A program made the translations under genes and the position numbers. Shown one piece after another: positions 12,399-19,257 of a stretch of 20,095 bases of DNA (its first letter is position 1; every line of letters begins with the position of its first letter). The notes under the pieces were generated by a model. It ran no database searches, had not been told where the DNA came from, and was given only the letters and a program-made list of their open reading frames with translations. Source of the DNA: Nitrospira sp. (GTDB lineage Bacteria > Nitrospirota > Nitrospiria > Nitrospirales > Nitrospiraceae); contig JAKDNQ010000017.1 in the NCBI GenBank assembly GCA_030456405.1, positions 1 through 20,095 of the forward strand, in the 5' to 3' direction.

Positions 12399-14045
12399 CT
12401 AGAACCTCGATGCCGTCAGCGTCACGTCCGTGTTCGCCCACGCTCGGCGGAAGCGCGCTTCCGCTGCGGCCACTTCGGTGTTCTTGTCCTGCGCCCGGAG
12501 CGCCTGCGCGAGCCCGAACAGGGACCAGCCGTTCTCGGGGAAGCGCCGGAGGTCCTCGCGATATACTTTCTCGGCCTCGGCATGTTGTCCCGCCTTCAAC
12601 AATACGGTGCCGAGCGAGTGCCGAATTGGGTAGTACCACTTGGGCGGTTCGAAGTAGAGTCCCACGTCCTCGATCTTAGCCGCCTCCCGGAAGTGGGTGA
12701 TGCCCGCGTCGAGGTCGCCGTGACGGGTGGCGATCTCGCCGGACAGCGCGTGCACGGCGATCGAAAGCGCCGTCTTGCCATCGGCATTCTCGGGCGTCGC
12801 GGCGTTGATCGCCGTCACCTGGTCGAGCGCGGTTTGCGCCTCCGGCCACTGTCCCTTCGCAGCGTGCGCCACGCCGCGAGCGTAATACGCCAATGCATAC
12901 GAGAAGCGGATGTCCTCCGGCGGAAGCGGTTCGGCAAGCACGGCGTCCCATTTTCCGAACGTCGTGAGCGTGAGCGCGTGGTACGGCAGCATTTCTTGTA
13001 GCAGCCCGACCTGGCGCGCGGCGTCGAGGTTCACCTTGGAGGTAAGTGTCTTGGACGCCTCGATCGCCTGCGCGCTACGGCCTGCCATCGTGGAGGCGAA
13101 GGCGAGGAAGTGGATGTTGTGCGGGTAGTACGCGAGCGGATAGACGCCCATCGGGTGCTGCCCTTCGATGAACACCTCGTCGGTGTGGATGGCGTGCTGG
13201 TTGGCCTGTATGGCGTCGTTCCACCGTCCGACGCGGATGTAGATGTGTGCGGGCATGTGGACCATGTGCCCTTCGCCCGGCATGAGCCGAACGAGCCGCT
13301 CGGCGCACGGTACCGCGGCCTGCGGGTCCACCGCTTCGACCGCGTGGATATAGTAATGGCACGCGCCGGGGTGGTTCGGGTTGCGCGAGATGACTCTCTC
13401 CAGCTGGCGTACGATGTCATTGGTGCCGGGGTAGGGAGTCCCGTCGGGTCCCCAGTAGTTCCACGGGCGGATGTCCATCAGCGATTCGGCGTACAGAGTC
13501 GCGGCGTCGAGGTCCTTGGGGTAGGTCTTGGCAACCCGCCCCATAGCCCGCGAATACAATGTGTCCAACCGGGCACGATCGGCCGGTGGGTCCGCTTCGT
13601 AGCGCTGTGCGAGCGCCTTGATGTACGCGCGCTCAGACGCCGTGACGTGAGACTTGAGCGCCAGCGCTTTCTGCGCCGCCGCATAGGCGGCGACTCCGCT
13701 CGCCGAGTCCATTGGAGCGTTGACGTGCGGCCCATAGGCGAGTGCGATCCCCCAGTAGCACATGGCGCAGGTGGGATCGAGTACTGCGGCGCGCGTGAAC
13801 GAGCGGATCGCTTCCGCATGATTGAATCCGTAGACGAGTCGCAGGCCCTGGTCGAAGTACTGCTGTGTGGCCGGGACTCGAGTGGAGATGCGTTTGTGGT
13901 GGGAGCCGAGGTTCGTGTAGAGGGGGACCGTATCAGAAAGGCTTGTCGGCGATGCGGATGCCCCCGTCGACTCTGTGCCCGAGCTGGGAGCGGCACAGGC
14001 GAGCAGAGCAGCTGTGGCGAACCCGATGATGTAGGGGAACTTCAT
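12399..14045 (-). CDS. Large TPR-repeat lipoprotein
   Basis: Protein of 548 residues. It starts MKFPYIIGFATAALLACAAP, a lipoprotein signal with the lipidated Cys at residue 17, so it should sit in the periplasm or outer membrane. Tetratricopeptide repeats follow through the chain, for example YGFNHAEAIRSFTRAAVLDP, the conserved block CHYYIHAVEAVDPQAAVPCA with LMPGEGHMVHMPAHIYIRVG and RWNDAIQANQHAIHTDE, and C-terminal AGQHAEAEKVYREDLRRFPE. AGGAGG stands 6 nt before ATG 14045, which settles the start. Proteins with the HYYIHAVE and HMVHMPAHIYIRVGR blocks are a widespread family, probably protein-interaction scaffolds; no enzyme activity is known to me. Very GC-rich codon use with strong C/G third positions distinguishes it from the AT-rich genes further right. 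Confidence 0.85.
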   Translation of the reverse strand: MKFPYIIGFATAALLACAAPSSGTESTGASASPTSLSDTVPLYTNLGSHHKRISTRVPATQQYFDQGLRLVYGFNHAEAIRSFTRAAVLDPTCAMCYWGIALAYGPHVNAPMDSASGVAAYAAAQKALALKSHVTASERAYIKALAQRYEADPPADRARLDTLYSRAMGRVAKTYPKDLDAATLYAESLMDIRPWNYWGPDGTPYPGTNDIVRQLERVISRNPNHPGACHYYIHAVEAVDPQAAVPCAERLVRLMPGEGHMVHMPAHIYIRVGRWNDAIQANQHAIHTDEVFIEGQHPMGVYPLAYYPHNIHFLAFASTMAGRSAQAIEASKTLTSKVNLDAARQVGLLQEMLPYHALTLTTFGKWDAVLAEPLPPEDIRFSYALAYYARGVAHAAKGQWPEAQTALDQVTAINAATPENADGKTALSIAVHALSGEIATRHGDLDAGITHFREAAKIEDVGLYFEPPKWYYPIRHSLGTVLLKAGQHAEAEKVYREDLRRFPENGWSLFGLAQALRAQDKNTEVAAAEARFRRAWANTDVTLTASRF

Positions 14046-14153
14046 GGCGGGCCTCCTTCGAAGGTGGTGAGTGTATCGGCGCTGTCCATTTCTAAAATAG
14101 TTTGCGACATGCGGTCGGTCGAGCATGGTAGGAACAAACGAGCATGACTGCGC

Positions 14154-14555
14154 CTAACCTTTGGACGTTTTACCATCGAAGTGATGGTGTTCGTCTGCAT
14201 CGGCTTCCTGCTTTGTCTTGTGGACGGTGCCGCTTTTGTGTTCGGGAGGACTATAGAGGCTATAGAGTTTGAGGTTCTCTGTCTTGGAGCTGTTGACCAC
14301 GTTATGCCTGGTTCCGGCTGGGGTGACGACCGCAAATCCGTCGGCTACAGTGTGTCGTTGTCCATCCAGTACAACCGTTCCCTTCCCAGCTTCGAACCTG
14401 ATGAATTGATCCAACTTGTGCACTTCTTCGCCGATTTCTTCACCCGGCTTCAGATTCATCAACACCAATTGACAATGTTTGGCGGTGAAGAGAACTTGGC
14501 GATAATTTTCATTCTTAAGTGTGGCTTTTTCAATCTCAACGATGTAACCATTCAT
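14154..14555 (-). CDS. Cupin-domain protein
   Basis: Protein of 133 residues forming one cupin barrel. Cupin motif 1 reads PGEEIGEEVHKLDQFIRFEA then GKG (about 37-59); motif 2 is PAGTRHNVVNS (about 78-88). Residues near His46, Gln50 or Glu54 and His83 are in place to bind a metal. The C-terminal tail is His/Asp-rich (DADEHHHFDGKTSKG) and may bind metal as well. GGGAGG 7 nt upstream fixes ATG 14555. Family members range from isomerases to small-molecule binding proteins, often described as mannose-6-phosphate isomerase-like, so no substrate can be given. It lies 108 bp upstream of the TPR lipoprotein gene in the same direction, behind that gene's own ribosome-binding site. Confidence 0.85.
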   Translation of the reverse strand: MNGYIVEIEKATLKNENYRQVLFTAKHCQLVLMNLKPGEEIGEEVHKLDQFIRFEAGKGTVVLDGQRHTVADGFAVVTPAGTRHNVVNSSKTENLKLYSLYSPPEHKSGTVHKTKQEADADEHHHFDGKTSKG

Positions 14556-14660
14556 AATGTTTCCTCCCATTTAAAGGAACTCTACAACGCATTGCAGAAT
14601 TCCCTATGCCGAGATCAGCGACTTAGCGACCTCTCGCCAATTCACTGTGAAGATTGAGCT

Positions 14661-14710
14661 AGAGACACGGATTGAACGGGCGACCTGTGGTTTAGGAAGA
14701 CGCAGCCGGT
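14661..14710 (-). pseudogene. tRNA-Arg(CCU)-like 3' fragment
   Basis: On the minus strand the sequence reads TTCCTAAACCACAGGTCGCC followed by CGTTCAATCC. This resembles the anticodon loop (TTCCTAA, anticodon CCT), variable region and T-arm of a tRNA-Arg. The 5' anticodon strand and acceptor do not pair, so only a 3' half remains. On the other strand it runs into the integrase remnant. Probably a relic of an older attachment site. Confidence 0.4.
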
Positions 14711-14729
14711 GCAATACGAGACCACAAGG

Positions 14730-15010
14730 GACAATTCCATATCATGGAAAGCACAAGTCCATCAAGGGGTTCTATACTCTCACGTGGTTCGATCTACGTC
14801 ACTGCGCCTCAACGAACCTACGAAGGGCAGGGGTAGATACGGCAACAGCCAGGAAGGTCGTTAGCCATAAATCAGAGAAGATCTGAATGGTACAATGCGA
14901 TTGATGAGCGGGACTTGACGGAAGCGGCTCAGAAGGTTCACAAATACCTCCAAGAGAACAGGCCGGGAACACTACCCGAGACCATGGCAGACTATTCTGC
15001 GCGTGAGTGA
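14730..15010 (+). pseudogene. Tyrosine recombinase C-terminal remnant
   Basis: Only the end of an integrase is left. One frame reads FDLRHCASTNLRRAGVDTAT then ARKVVSHKSEKI and stops at a TGA. After a frameshift near 14885 the sequence continues WYNAIDERDLTEAAQKVHKY, then LQENRPGTLPETMADYSARE and a TGA at 15008-15010. The HxxR box has lost its His (FDLRH instead of HDLRH), while the nucleophile Tyr is still readable in the second frame. The N-terminal three quarters are missing. It ends 15 bp before the tRNA-Arg fragment at 15025, where an island integrase gene normally ends beside its att site. Confidence 0.75.
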
Positions 15011-15024
15011 TTGAAAGATAACGT

Positions 15025-15066
15025 GCGCCCGTAGCTCAGTCGGATAGAGCATCAGCTTTCTAAGCG
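15025..15066 (+). pseudogene. tRNA-Arg(UCU) 5' fragment, copy 2 (broken)
   Basis: Same 42 bp as 10968-11009 with two differences, both of which restore the D-stem (GCTC/GAGC). It again leaves the tRNA sequence after TAAGCG, within the 3' anticodon strand. No matching 3' half (T-arm and CGGGCGC acceptor strand) occurs in the window, so this copy too is non-functional as it stands. Confidence 0.75.
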
Positions 15067-15419
15067 GTTGAGAGGGGATTGCTGAACTCATTGATAGGCG
15101 CGGCAATCCCCTTATCTATGCAGTGATCAGCCGCTTGCCTCTTTGTTTCTCTTTGTCGCTCCCTGCCGCATTTCTGCCTGATTTGCATACTCCGCTAACA
15201 CCGTAATAACACCTGGGAAGAAACATTTTCTCCGGCACTATCTCACAAAAAGACCTTCCCGGCCTTATTCGGCAGGGGGGAGCTATTTGGGGACCCCATG
15301 CCGAGCCATTCACACACCACAGAACATAGGGCCAGATGATTAAGAGCGCTAACAGGACTGTTTTTCTAATAGCTTGATTGGCAAACTGATTTCCCCGTTC
15401 GTTTAAACATCATGCCTGC
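15067..15419. other. Left end of a second, related island unit; no gene seen
   Basis: This stretch parallels 11010-11160. A hairpin with GGGGATTGC/GCAATCCCC arms (15074-15082 and 15103-15111) comes first, and paired TAACACC repeats 11 bp apart (15196-15202 and 15207-15213) follow. Between these marks the sequences are diverged but alignable in parts. No gene or further structure was found up to the IS5 remnant. Confidence 0.5.
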
Positions 15420-15880
15420 TGCGTGCGGATGCACCTTGCAATGGCTGGCGTCAATCAGAACATCGGCAATCAGGACATGAGACGCACAAAAAGGATTTCA
15501 CCACCAAGACACATCTGGCCGTGGATGTGCATGGGTATGCCAGTCGGAGTCCTTATTACACAAGGTACCACGACGGATTGCACACAGGCTGGCCGCCTGA
15601 TCGAAGGCCTCACGGCGCAGTACCTGATTGCCGACGAGGGTACGACAGCATGCGATCGTCGAACAGGCTAAAAATCAGGGTATGGAAGCGGTCATCCCGC
15701 CCAGAAAAAACCGGACAAAAAAAGTCCTATGATGAAGACCTGTACAAGATGCGTCAGCTGATCGAAAACGCTTTCTGCATCTCAAACGGTGGCGTGGTAT
15801 CGCCACACGACTGCCAAAAATTCCACCTCATTCCTTGCCGCCGTCCAAATCAGATGCATCGGTCTCTAGGCTAACATCTC
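15420..15880 (+). pseudogene. IS5-family transposase remnant with several frameshifts
   Basis: Pieces of one transposase appear in alternating frames: NQNIGNQDMRRTK, then DFTTKTHLAVDVHG, then LITQGTTTDCTQAGRLIEGL with TAQYLIADEG, then EQAKNQGMEAVIPPRKNR, SYDEDLYKMRQLIENAF, LKRWRGIATR and finally FLAAVQIRCIGL. This is the C-terminal DDE part of IS5-type enzymes, including the YxxxxxxxRxxIENAF-type Glu region. At least four frameshifts and the missing N-terminus make it inactive. The ends of the insertion sequence were not identified. Confidence 0.85.
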
Positions 15881-15893
15881 GTGACGTCACTAT

Positions 15894-17381
15894 CTAACTT
15901 TGTTCAGGTTTCAGGTCAGATTCTTGAGGCACAAGAGAATAATTGTTTCTTGCCAAACGAGCATTGGCCCAAACGAAGAGTAAGTCGCTGTAGTCCGGCA
16001 AGCGAACAAAATCAGCGAATTTGACGAATTTCATCTTACGTGACAACTCTTCTAAGTCCAACCGGAGGAGGTGAGCAATATCAATAAATCTACCCAATAT
16101 TTTTCCTGGCATGCGCTTGCCATGAAGTTCAAAAAATACCTTCAAATCATTTTGTTGCTCGGAATCGTTGAAATGGAAATTTTGGTGCCAGCAAATTGAT
16201 GCTTGTTTTTTAATTCCGAATTGATCCCTCCTCGCCCCTTGTTGTTCGAGTATTCTGCGTGGGATAGGTCTATCGTAGTCACCCCCAATCCGCCACGGAT
16301 CCATAGCAGAGCTATCGTTAACTTGTTTCAAACAATCGATTCTGGAAGCCCCGATGGACGGGACATTAGCAAGAAACACCCCTTTGTGTAATCGCCATTC
16401 GGCCAACTCACAGCTGACTGTGTCACGTCGATCCAGGAAATGATTGGAATCATTAAATTCCTTCTTCAACCCCTTTTCCCACACAAAATCACCGGCAGTT
16501 CCCAGAACCAAAAGAGTCAAATCATCCGGATAGTCAAATAGTGTCATGTTAAAGTCACGAGGTGAACCCAATCCCGCCAAAACTAAATCGTAGTCTCGAT
16601 ACGCCGATCGACGTCCAATAACACTTTGTACCGGGATGCCAAGCTGTTCCGCAATTTCTTCACCAGAATCATCGATCCTCCGTGTTACGCGCGAGATTGT
16701 AAGAGCGGAACGAATGCCAAGGGGCTTGGCGATCGCAGCGGAGGCGGCTGAATCATACCCCTTAGAAATTGTTGCAACCGGAGCTACCTTGAACCGGCGC
16801 CGCTCATCCTGCAAATTAGCTCGAATAGCTAACATCCTTGAACGCAAGAAATCCTCATACTCTTCGAACGAAGTGAAGGTATCTTCAGCGTCGTGGGTTT
16901 GCTCTTCCAGCGTTTCCTTGGAGTGGACGAGTTTTTCGTAGGTCAGAAAATGGATGTCATCTCCGTCTAATGTAGGCAAAATTTTGGGTTGATACCGATG
17001 ATTTTTGAAGTAACGCAACAACGTTTTTGAGTAGGGAAAGGCGGGGTCCAAACGAAGCGTAGCTACTGACAACAGACAAGCCAATGAATTAGAAACCAGC
17101 AGCTCATTCTTTTTGTTCACATAGAATAATCGGTCAAGTGAACCTGTGGAGCAAACAAACGACACCGTGTTATCTCTTAGGCGAATTCCTGTTCCGATGA
17201 TGACAGGGACCTCGCGATCAAACTCACCTCTTCCAAATTCTCCTGCCCACGTTCCTTCGAAGATCCATTCGTCAGAATACTCGACCCGACACCCATGAAG
17301 AACATTCACGGTGTCGTCAGTGACTTTTGCAAACCAGGACAATTTCGGCCAATGGTTCAATTGCTGTCGACGAAGCTTCAT
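15894..17381 (-). CDS. Asparagine-synthase-like PP-loop protein, orphan
   Basis: Protein of 495 residues with an intact frame. The centre holds a PP-loop nucleotide-binding motif, VATISKGYDSAASAAIAK (202-219, motif SKGYDS), as in asparagine-synthetase-like ATP pyrophosphatases that adenylate a carboxylate before amide formation. The N-terminal 160 residues resemble the glutaminase-side fold but lack the catalytic N-terminal Cys (the chain begins MKLRRQQ), so ammonia from Gln is unlikely. Later segments (TLLVLGTAGDFVWEKGLKKE; RIGGDYDRPIPRRILEQQGA) fit the synthase domain. GGAGG 5 nt upstream fixes ATG 17381. No co-substrate gene is adjacent. Relatives include lasso-peptide cyclases and tailoring enzymes of polysaccharide or antibiotic clusters. 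The lower GC than in the core genes suggests transfer. Confidence 0.75.
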   Translation of the reverse strand: MKLRRQQLNHWPKLSWFAKVTDDTVNVLHGCRVEYSDEWIFEGTWAGEFGRGEFDREVPVIIGTGIRLRDNTVSFVCSTGSLDRLFYVNKKNELLVSNSLACLLSVATLRLDPAFPYSKTLLRYFKNHRYQPKILPTLDGDDIHFLTYEKLVHSKETLEEQTHDAEDTFTSFEEYEDFLRSRMLAIRANLQDERRRFKVAPVATISKGYDSAASAAIAKPLGIRSALTISRVTRRIDDSGEEIAEQLGIPVQSVIGRRSAYRDYDLVLAGLGSPRDFNMTLFDYPDDLTLLVLGTAGDFVWEKGLKKEFNDSNHFLDRRDTVSCELAEWRLHKGVFLANVPSIGASRIDCLKQVNDSSAMDPWRIGGDYDRPIPRRILEQQGARRDQFGIKKQASICWHQNFHFNDSEQQNDLKVFFELHGKRMPGKILGRFIDIAHLLRLDLEELSRKMKFVKFADFVRLPDYSDLLFVWANARLARNNYSLVPQESDLKPEQS

Positions 17382-17436
17382 TGTTGCCTCCGATTAGACT
17401 CTACGAAGTCGAGATATATTTGTGATTCAACAATAT

Positions 17437-17574
17437 TCAAGCAGGACGGCAATCTGTGCGTACGTGACAATCAGGCCAAGTGGCCCAAACAAAGTGCGGA
17501 TTGCAGCACCTCGGATCCAAACCCGTTTTCTCCGCCCCAATCACGACTCGCTCAACGGCATCGACAGCCGTCAT
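17437..17574 (-). CDS. Possible 45-residue ORF upstream of the PP-loop gene (doubtful)
   Basis: From ATG 17574 the frame reads MTAVDAVERVVIGAEKTGLD and ends WPDCHVRTDCRPA, with four Cys in the second half. There is no clear ribosome-binding site. An overlapping frame (TTG near 17540 to TGA 17427-17429) encodes a basic start and a hydrophobic stretch (TLFGPLGLIVTYAQIAVLLE). One of the two may be a short peptide gene or a remnant of a membrane protein; the evidence is weak and the two are mutually exclusive. Confidence 0.2.
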   Translation of the reverse strand: MTAVDAVERVVIGAEKTGLDPRCCNPHFVWATWPDCHVRTDCRPA

Positions 17575-17722
17575 GTAAATGAACAGCACAGCCAAAAATC
17601 TTCAAAGTTTCGAAAGAATCCAAAGAGAGCTGTTTACGACCAGATCGATTGCAAAAAGCACTGTGCAAAACCGTATAACGCCCGGGGGTTGCCCCCAATA
17701 TCAAGACGACGGAGAATTTCAA

Positions 17723-18430
17723 CTAACTTTTGGCTTGACTCTTCCAAACGGGGCATAGGAATTTTGTTATTCGATCTCTGAGTTCTCTCGCAATTCTTCC
17801 TAATATTGTCCTTGGTAGGAGCACAGGCTTTTTTGTTACATCTGAATACTGCTTTTGTCATTCTGTTGAAACCAATACAGTCCAGAATTATCAAATCCAC
17901 TTTAAGATGCTTATACTTGTTTGCTATTTCAATTTTCTCCTTCTCTGTTCCCGTATAGGGAGAAATTGCTCCCACAACCACAGAAAAACCAGTACTATCC
18001 CATTTCATTTTCGTTGCCTGAATTTGATCGAGAGAAGGAACTATTACACCCAATTTCCCTTTTTTTAATATAGCTTTGACCATGCTCTGTAATACTCTAT
18101 CCGGTCGCAGCAGTATATTCTTGGATTCAATTTCTTGAAAATCTTCTGTGCACAAAAGGATTGAGATTTCTACTCCTTTTCCTTCAAGTTCCAATATGCA
18201 GTTTTTCAACCTGGTTACTATGTGCTTTTTAGTAATTTTAACTTCTGTTCCATCCTTGTTACAAGAATAGGGCCAGGTGGTCCCGGATAAAAATCGTTTA
18301 CTTCTTTCAGACTGAGCCCATCCAATGCACCCCTCTCAACGATCTCAACTTCAGGTCCCAAAATCTCTCGAATTTCAGGAATGATATCATCTCTGGGAGA
18401 TTGCCCAATTGTTACCGCTCCTATTTTCAT
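17723..18430 (-). pseudogene. aroM: aroM-family gene broken by two frameshifts
   Basis: The first part reads MKIGAVTIGQSPRDDIIPEI and later RGALDGLSLKEVNDFYPGPP, ending in LVTR: the unmistakable AroM start. A one-base loss near 18254 breaks the frame. The next piece reads DGTEVKITKKHIVTRLKNCI, ISILLCTEDF, KLGVIVPSLDQ, SPYTGTEKEK and LIILDCIGFNRMTKAV. A second shift near 17841 leads to VTKKPVLLPRTILGRIAREL and a stop at 17723-17725. Rejoined, the protein has about 236 residues, the usual AroM length. AroM proteins belong to the Asp/Glu-racemase-like superfamily; the physiological role is not settled. A small transposon-like insertion has also cut the gene from its ribosome-binding site. AT-rich compared with the left part of the window. 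Confidence 0.85.
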
Positions 18431-18433
18431 CTA

Positions 18434-18542
18434 CATGCCTATCCGGTTGACTCCGAAGCACACAACTGGTCGTAGGCAGAGGAGCCTGTGCCGTTCTGCC
18501 GAGCCCACCTATGGTGTCGTTCGGAGTCAACCGGATAGGCAC
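18434..18542. mobile_element. 109-bp MITE with perfect 22-bp terminal inverted repeats and 9-bp target duplication
   Basis: The bases 18436-18457 (beginning TGCCTATCCGGTTGACTC) are repeated exactly in inverted form at 18520-18541, around 62 bp of unique sequence without coding capacity. TTTCATCTA occurs directly on both sides (18425-18433 and 18543-18551), which is a 9-bp target duplication. The duplicated bases contain CAT, the reverse of the aroM start codon. On the minus strand the outer copy retains GGGGAG 7 nt before ATG, so the original ribosome-binding site now drives a short frame into the MITE (118 bp offset, not a multiple of three). Confidence 0.85.
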
Positions 18543-18654
18543 TTTCATCTATTTTCTCCCCATAGTCTGGGAAATGTTCGTGGGACCAAAAAACTCACGA
18601 TTTTCTTTGAATTTGTTATTCCTTTTAACTTGCCTCTGGGTTTCTTATAAAAAT

Positions 18655-19073
18655 CCAGGCCAGCGCCTTCTCCTTGCGAGCCACCTCGCGCTCCAGGTCC
18701 TTAATGCGCAGCTTGTCCGCATGTGTCTCCCGGCGCGGGCCTCGTCTCCCTCCGTCGCTTGCTCACAGGCAGTCAGCCACGCGTTGAGCTGATCGGGATA
18801 GAGTCCCCCCTTCCGGCAGTACTCAGCCCGTTCGGCTTCGCTCAGCCCAGCGGTCTCCACCACCGCGGCAAACTTACCGCGGGCCCGCCAGCCGGCTGGT
18901 TCCGTCGCCCCGTTCGGCAATAACCGACCTTGGGCGCGGGCCTGCGCTCGCCAAGGGTACAACGTCGCAGCCGAAATGCCTTCCTCCTCCGCCAGATGAG
19001 CAATCGGGCGGTTGTGCGCCGGTAACATCTTCTTCAACACCCCGTCTTTGCGTTCCAGTGAATACTTCGTCCA
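18655..19073 (-). pseudogene. IS3-type transposase orfA remnant
   Basis: The reading frame KYSLERKDGVLKKMLPAHNR, then PIAHLAEEEGISAATLYPWR, AQARAQGRLLPNG, KFAAVVETAGLSEAERAEYC and RKGGLYPDQLNAWLTACEQA matches the N-terminal HTH protein (orfA) of a group of IS3-like elements. Near 18725 a frameshift occurs; the original continuation DKLRIKDLEREVARKEKALA is readable in another frame, and the match ends near 18660. The start codon region is also disturbed (no ATG in frame before KYSLERK). The catalytic orfB is absent. A possible IS end (TGTCAGAATAGT on the minus strand) lies near 19141. Confidence 0.8.
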
Positions 19074-19257
19074 TGACCTCGTCTCGCCCGCCGTTGGTTC
19101 CTAAGAATCTACCTGAGCGATGCGACAACTATTCTGACACAGGGGGGAGGGCAGTCTGTCAGGATCGTACGGAGAAAACTGAGGAGAAAGCAGCCGACTG
19201 ATGCTCTCGATATAGTTCACTCCTTCCACATTTCTTTCAGGCAGAAATCGGGCTTCC

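Larger units (their letters stand above)
11010..15066. mobile_element. Decayed genomic island unit at tRNA-Arg
   Basis: It is bounded by 42-bp near-identical tRNA-Arg 5' fragments (10968-11009, 15025-15066). A broken tyrosine recombinase gene ends 15 bp before the right copy, and paired direct repeats lie near the left end. Contents: small lipoprotein, MITE-like repeat, CxxC protein, TPR lipoprotein, cupin. The sequence after the right copy resembles the left end of this unit, so a second related island seems to follow in tandem beyond 15066. Boundaries are inferred from repeats only. Confidence 0.5.

Noticed and set aside
13110..14147. A 345-codon frame on the plus strand opposite the TPR gene
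   Set aside because: It is a mirror frame caused by the high GC third positions of the TPR gene, which has the signal peptide, repeats and ribosome-binding site.
15025..15111. A group I intron or an intron-containing tRNA-Arg, because the sequence leaves the tRNA at the anticodon loop
   Set aside because: No 3' exon (T-arm and matching acceptor strand) is found downstream in the window and no intron core is recognised; island insertion explains it better.
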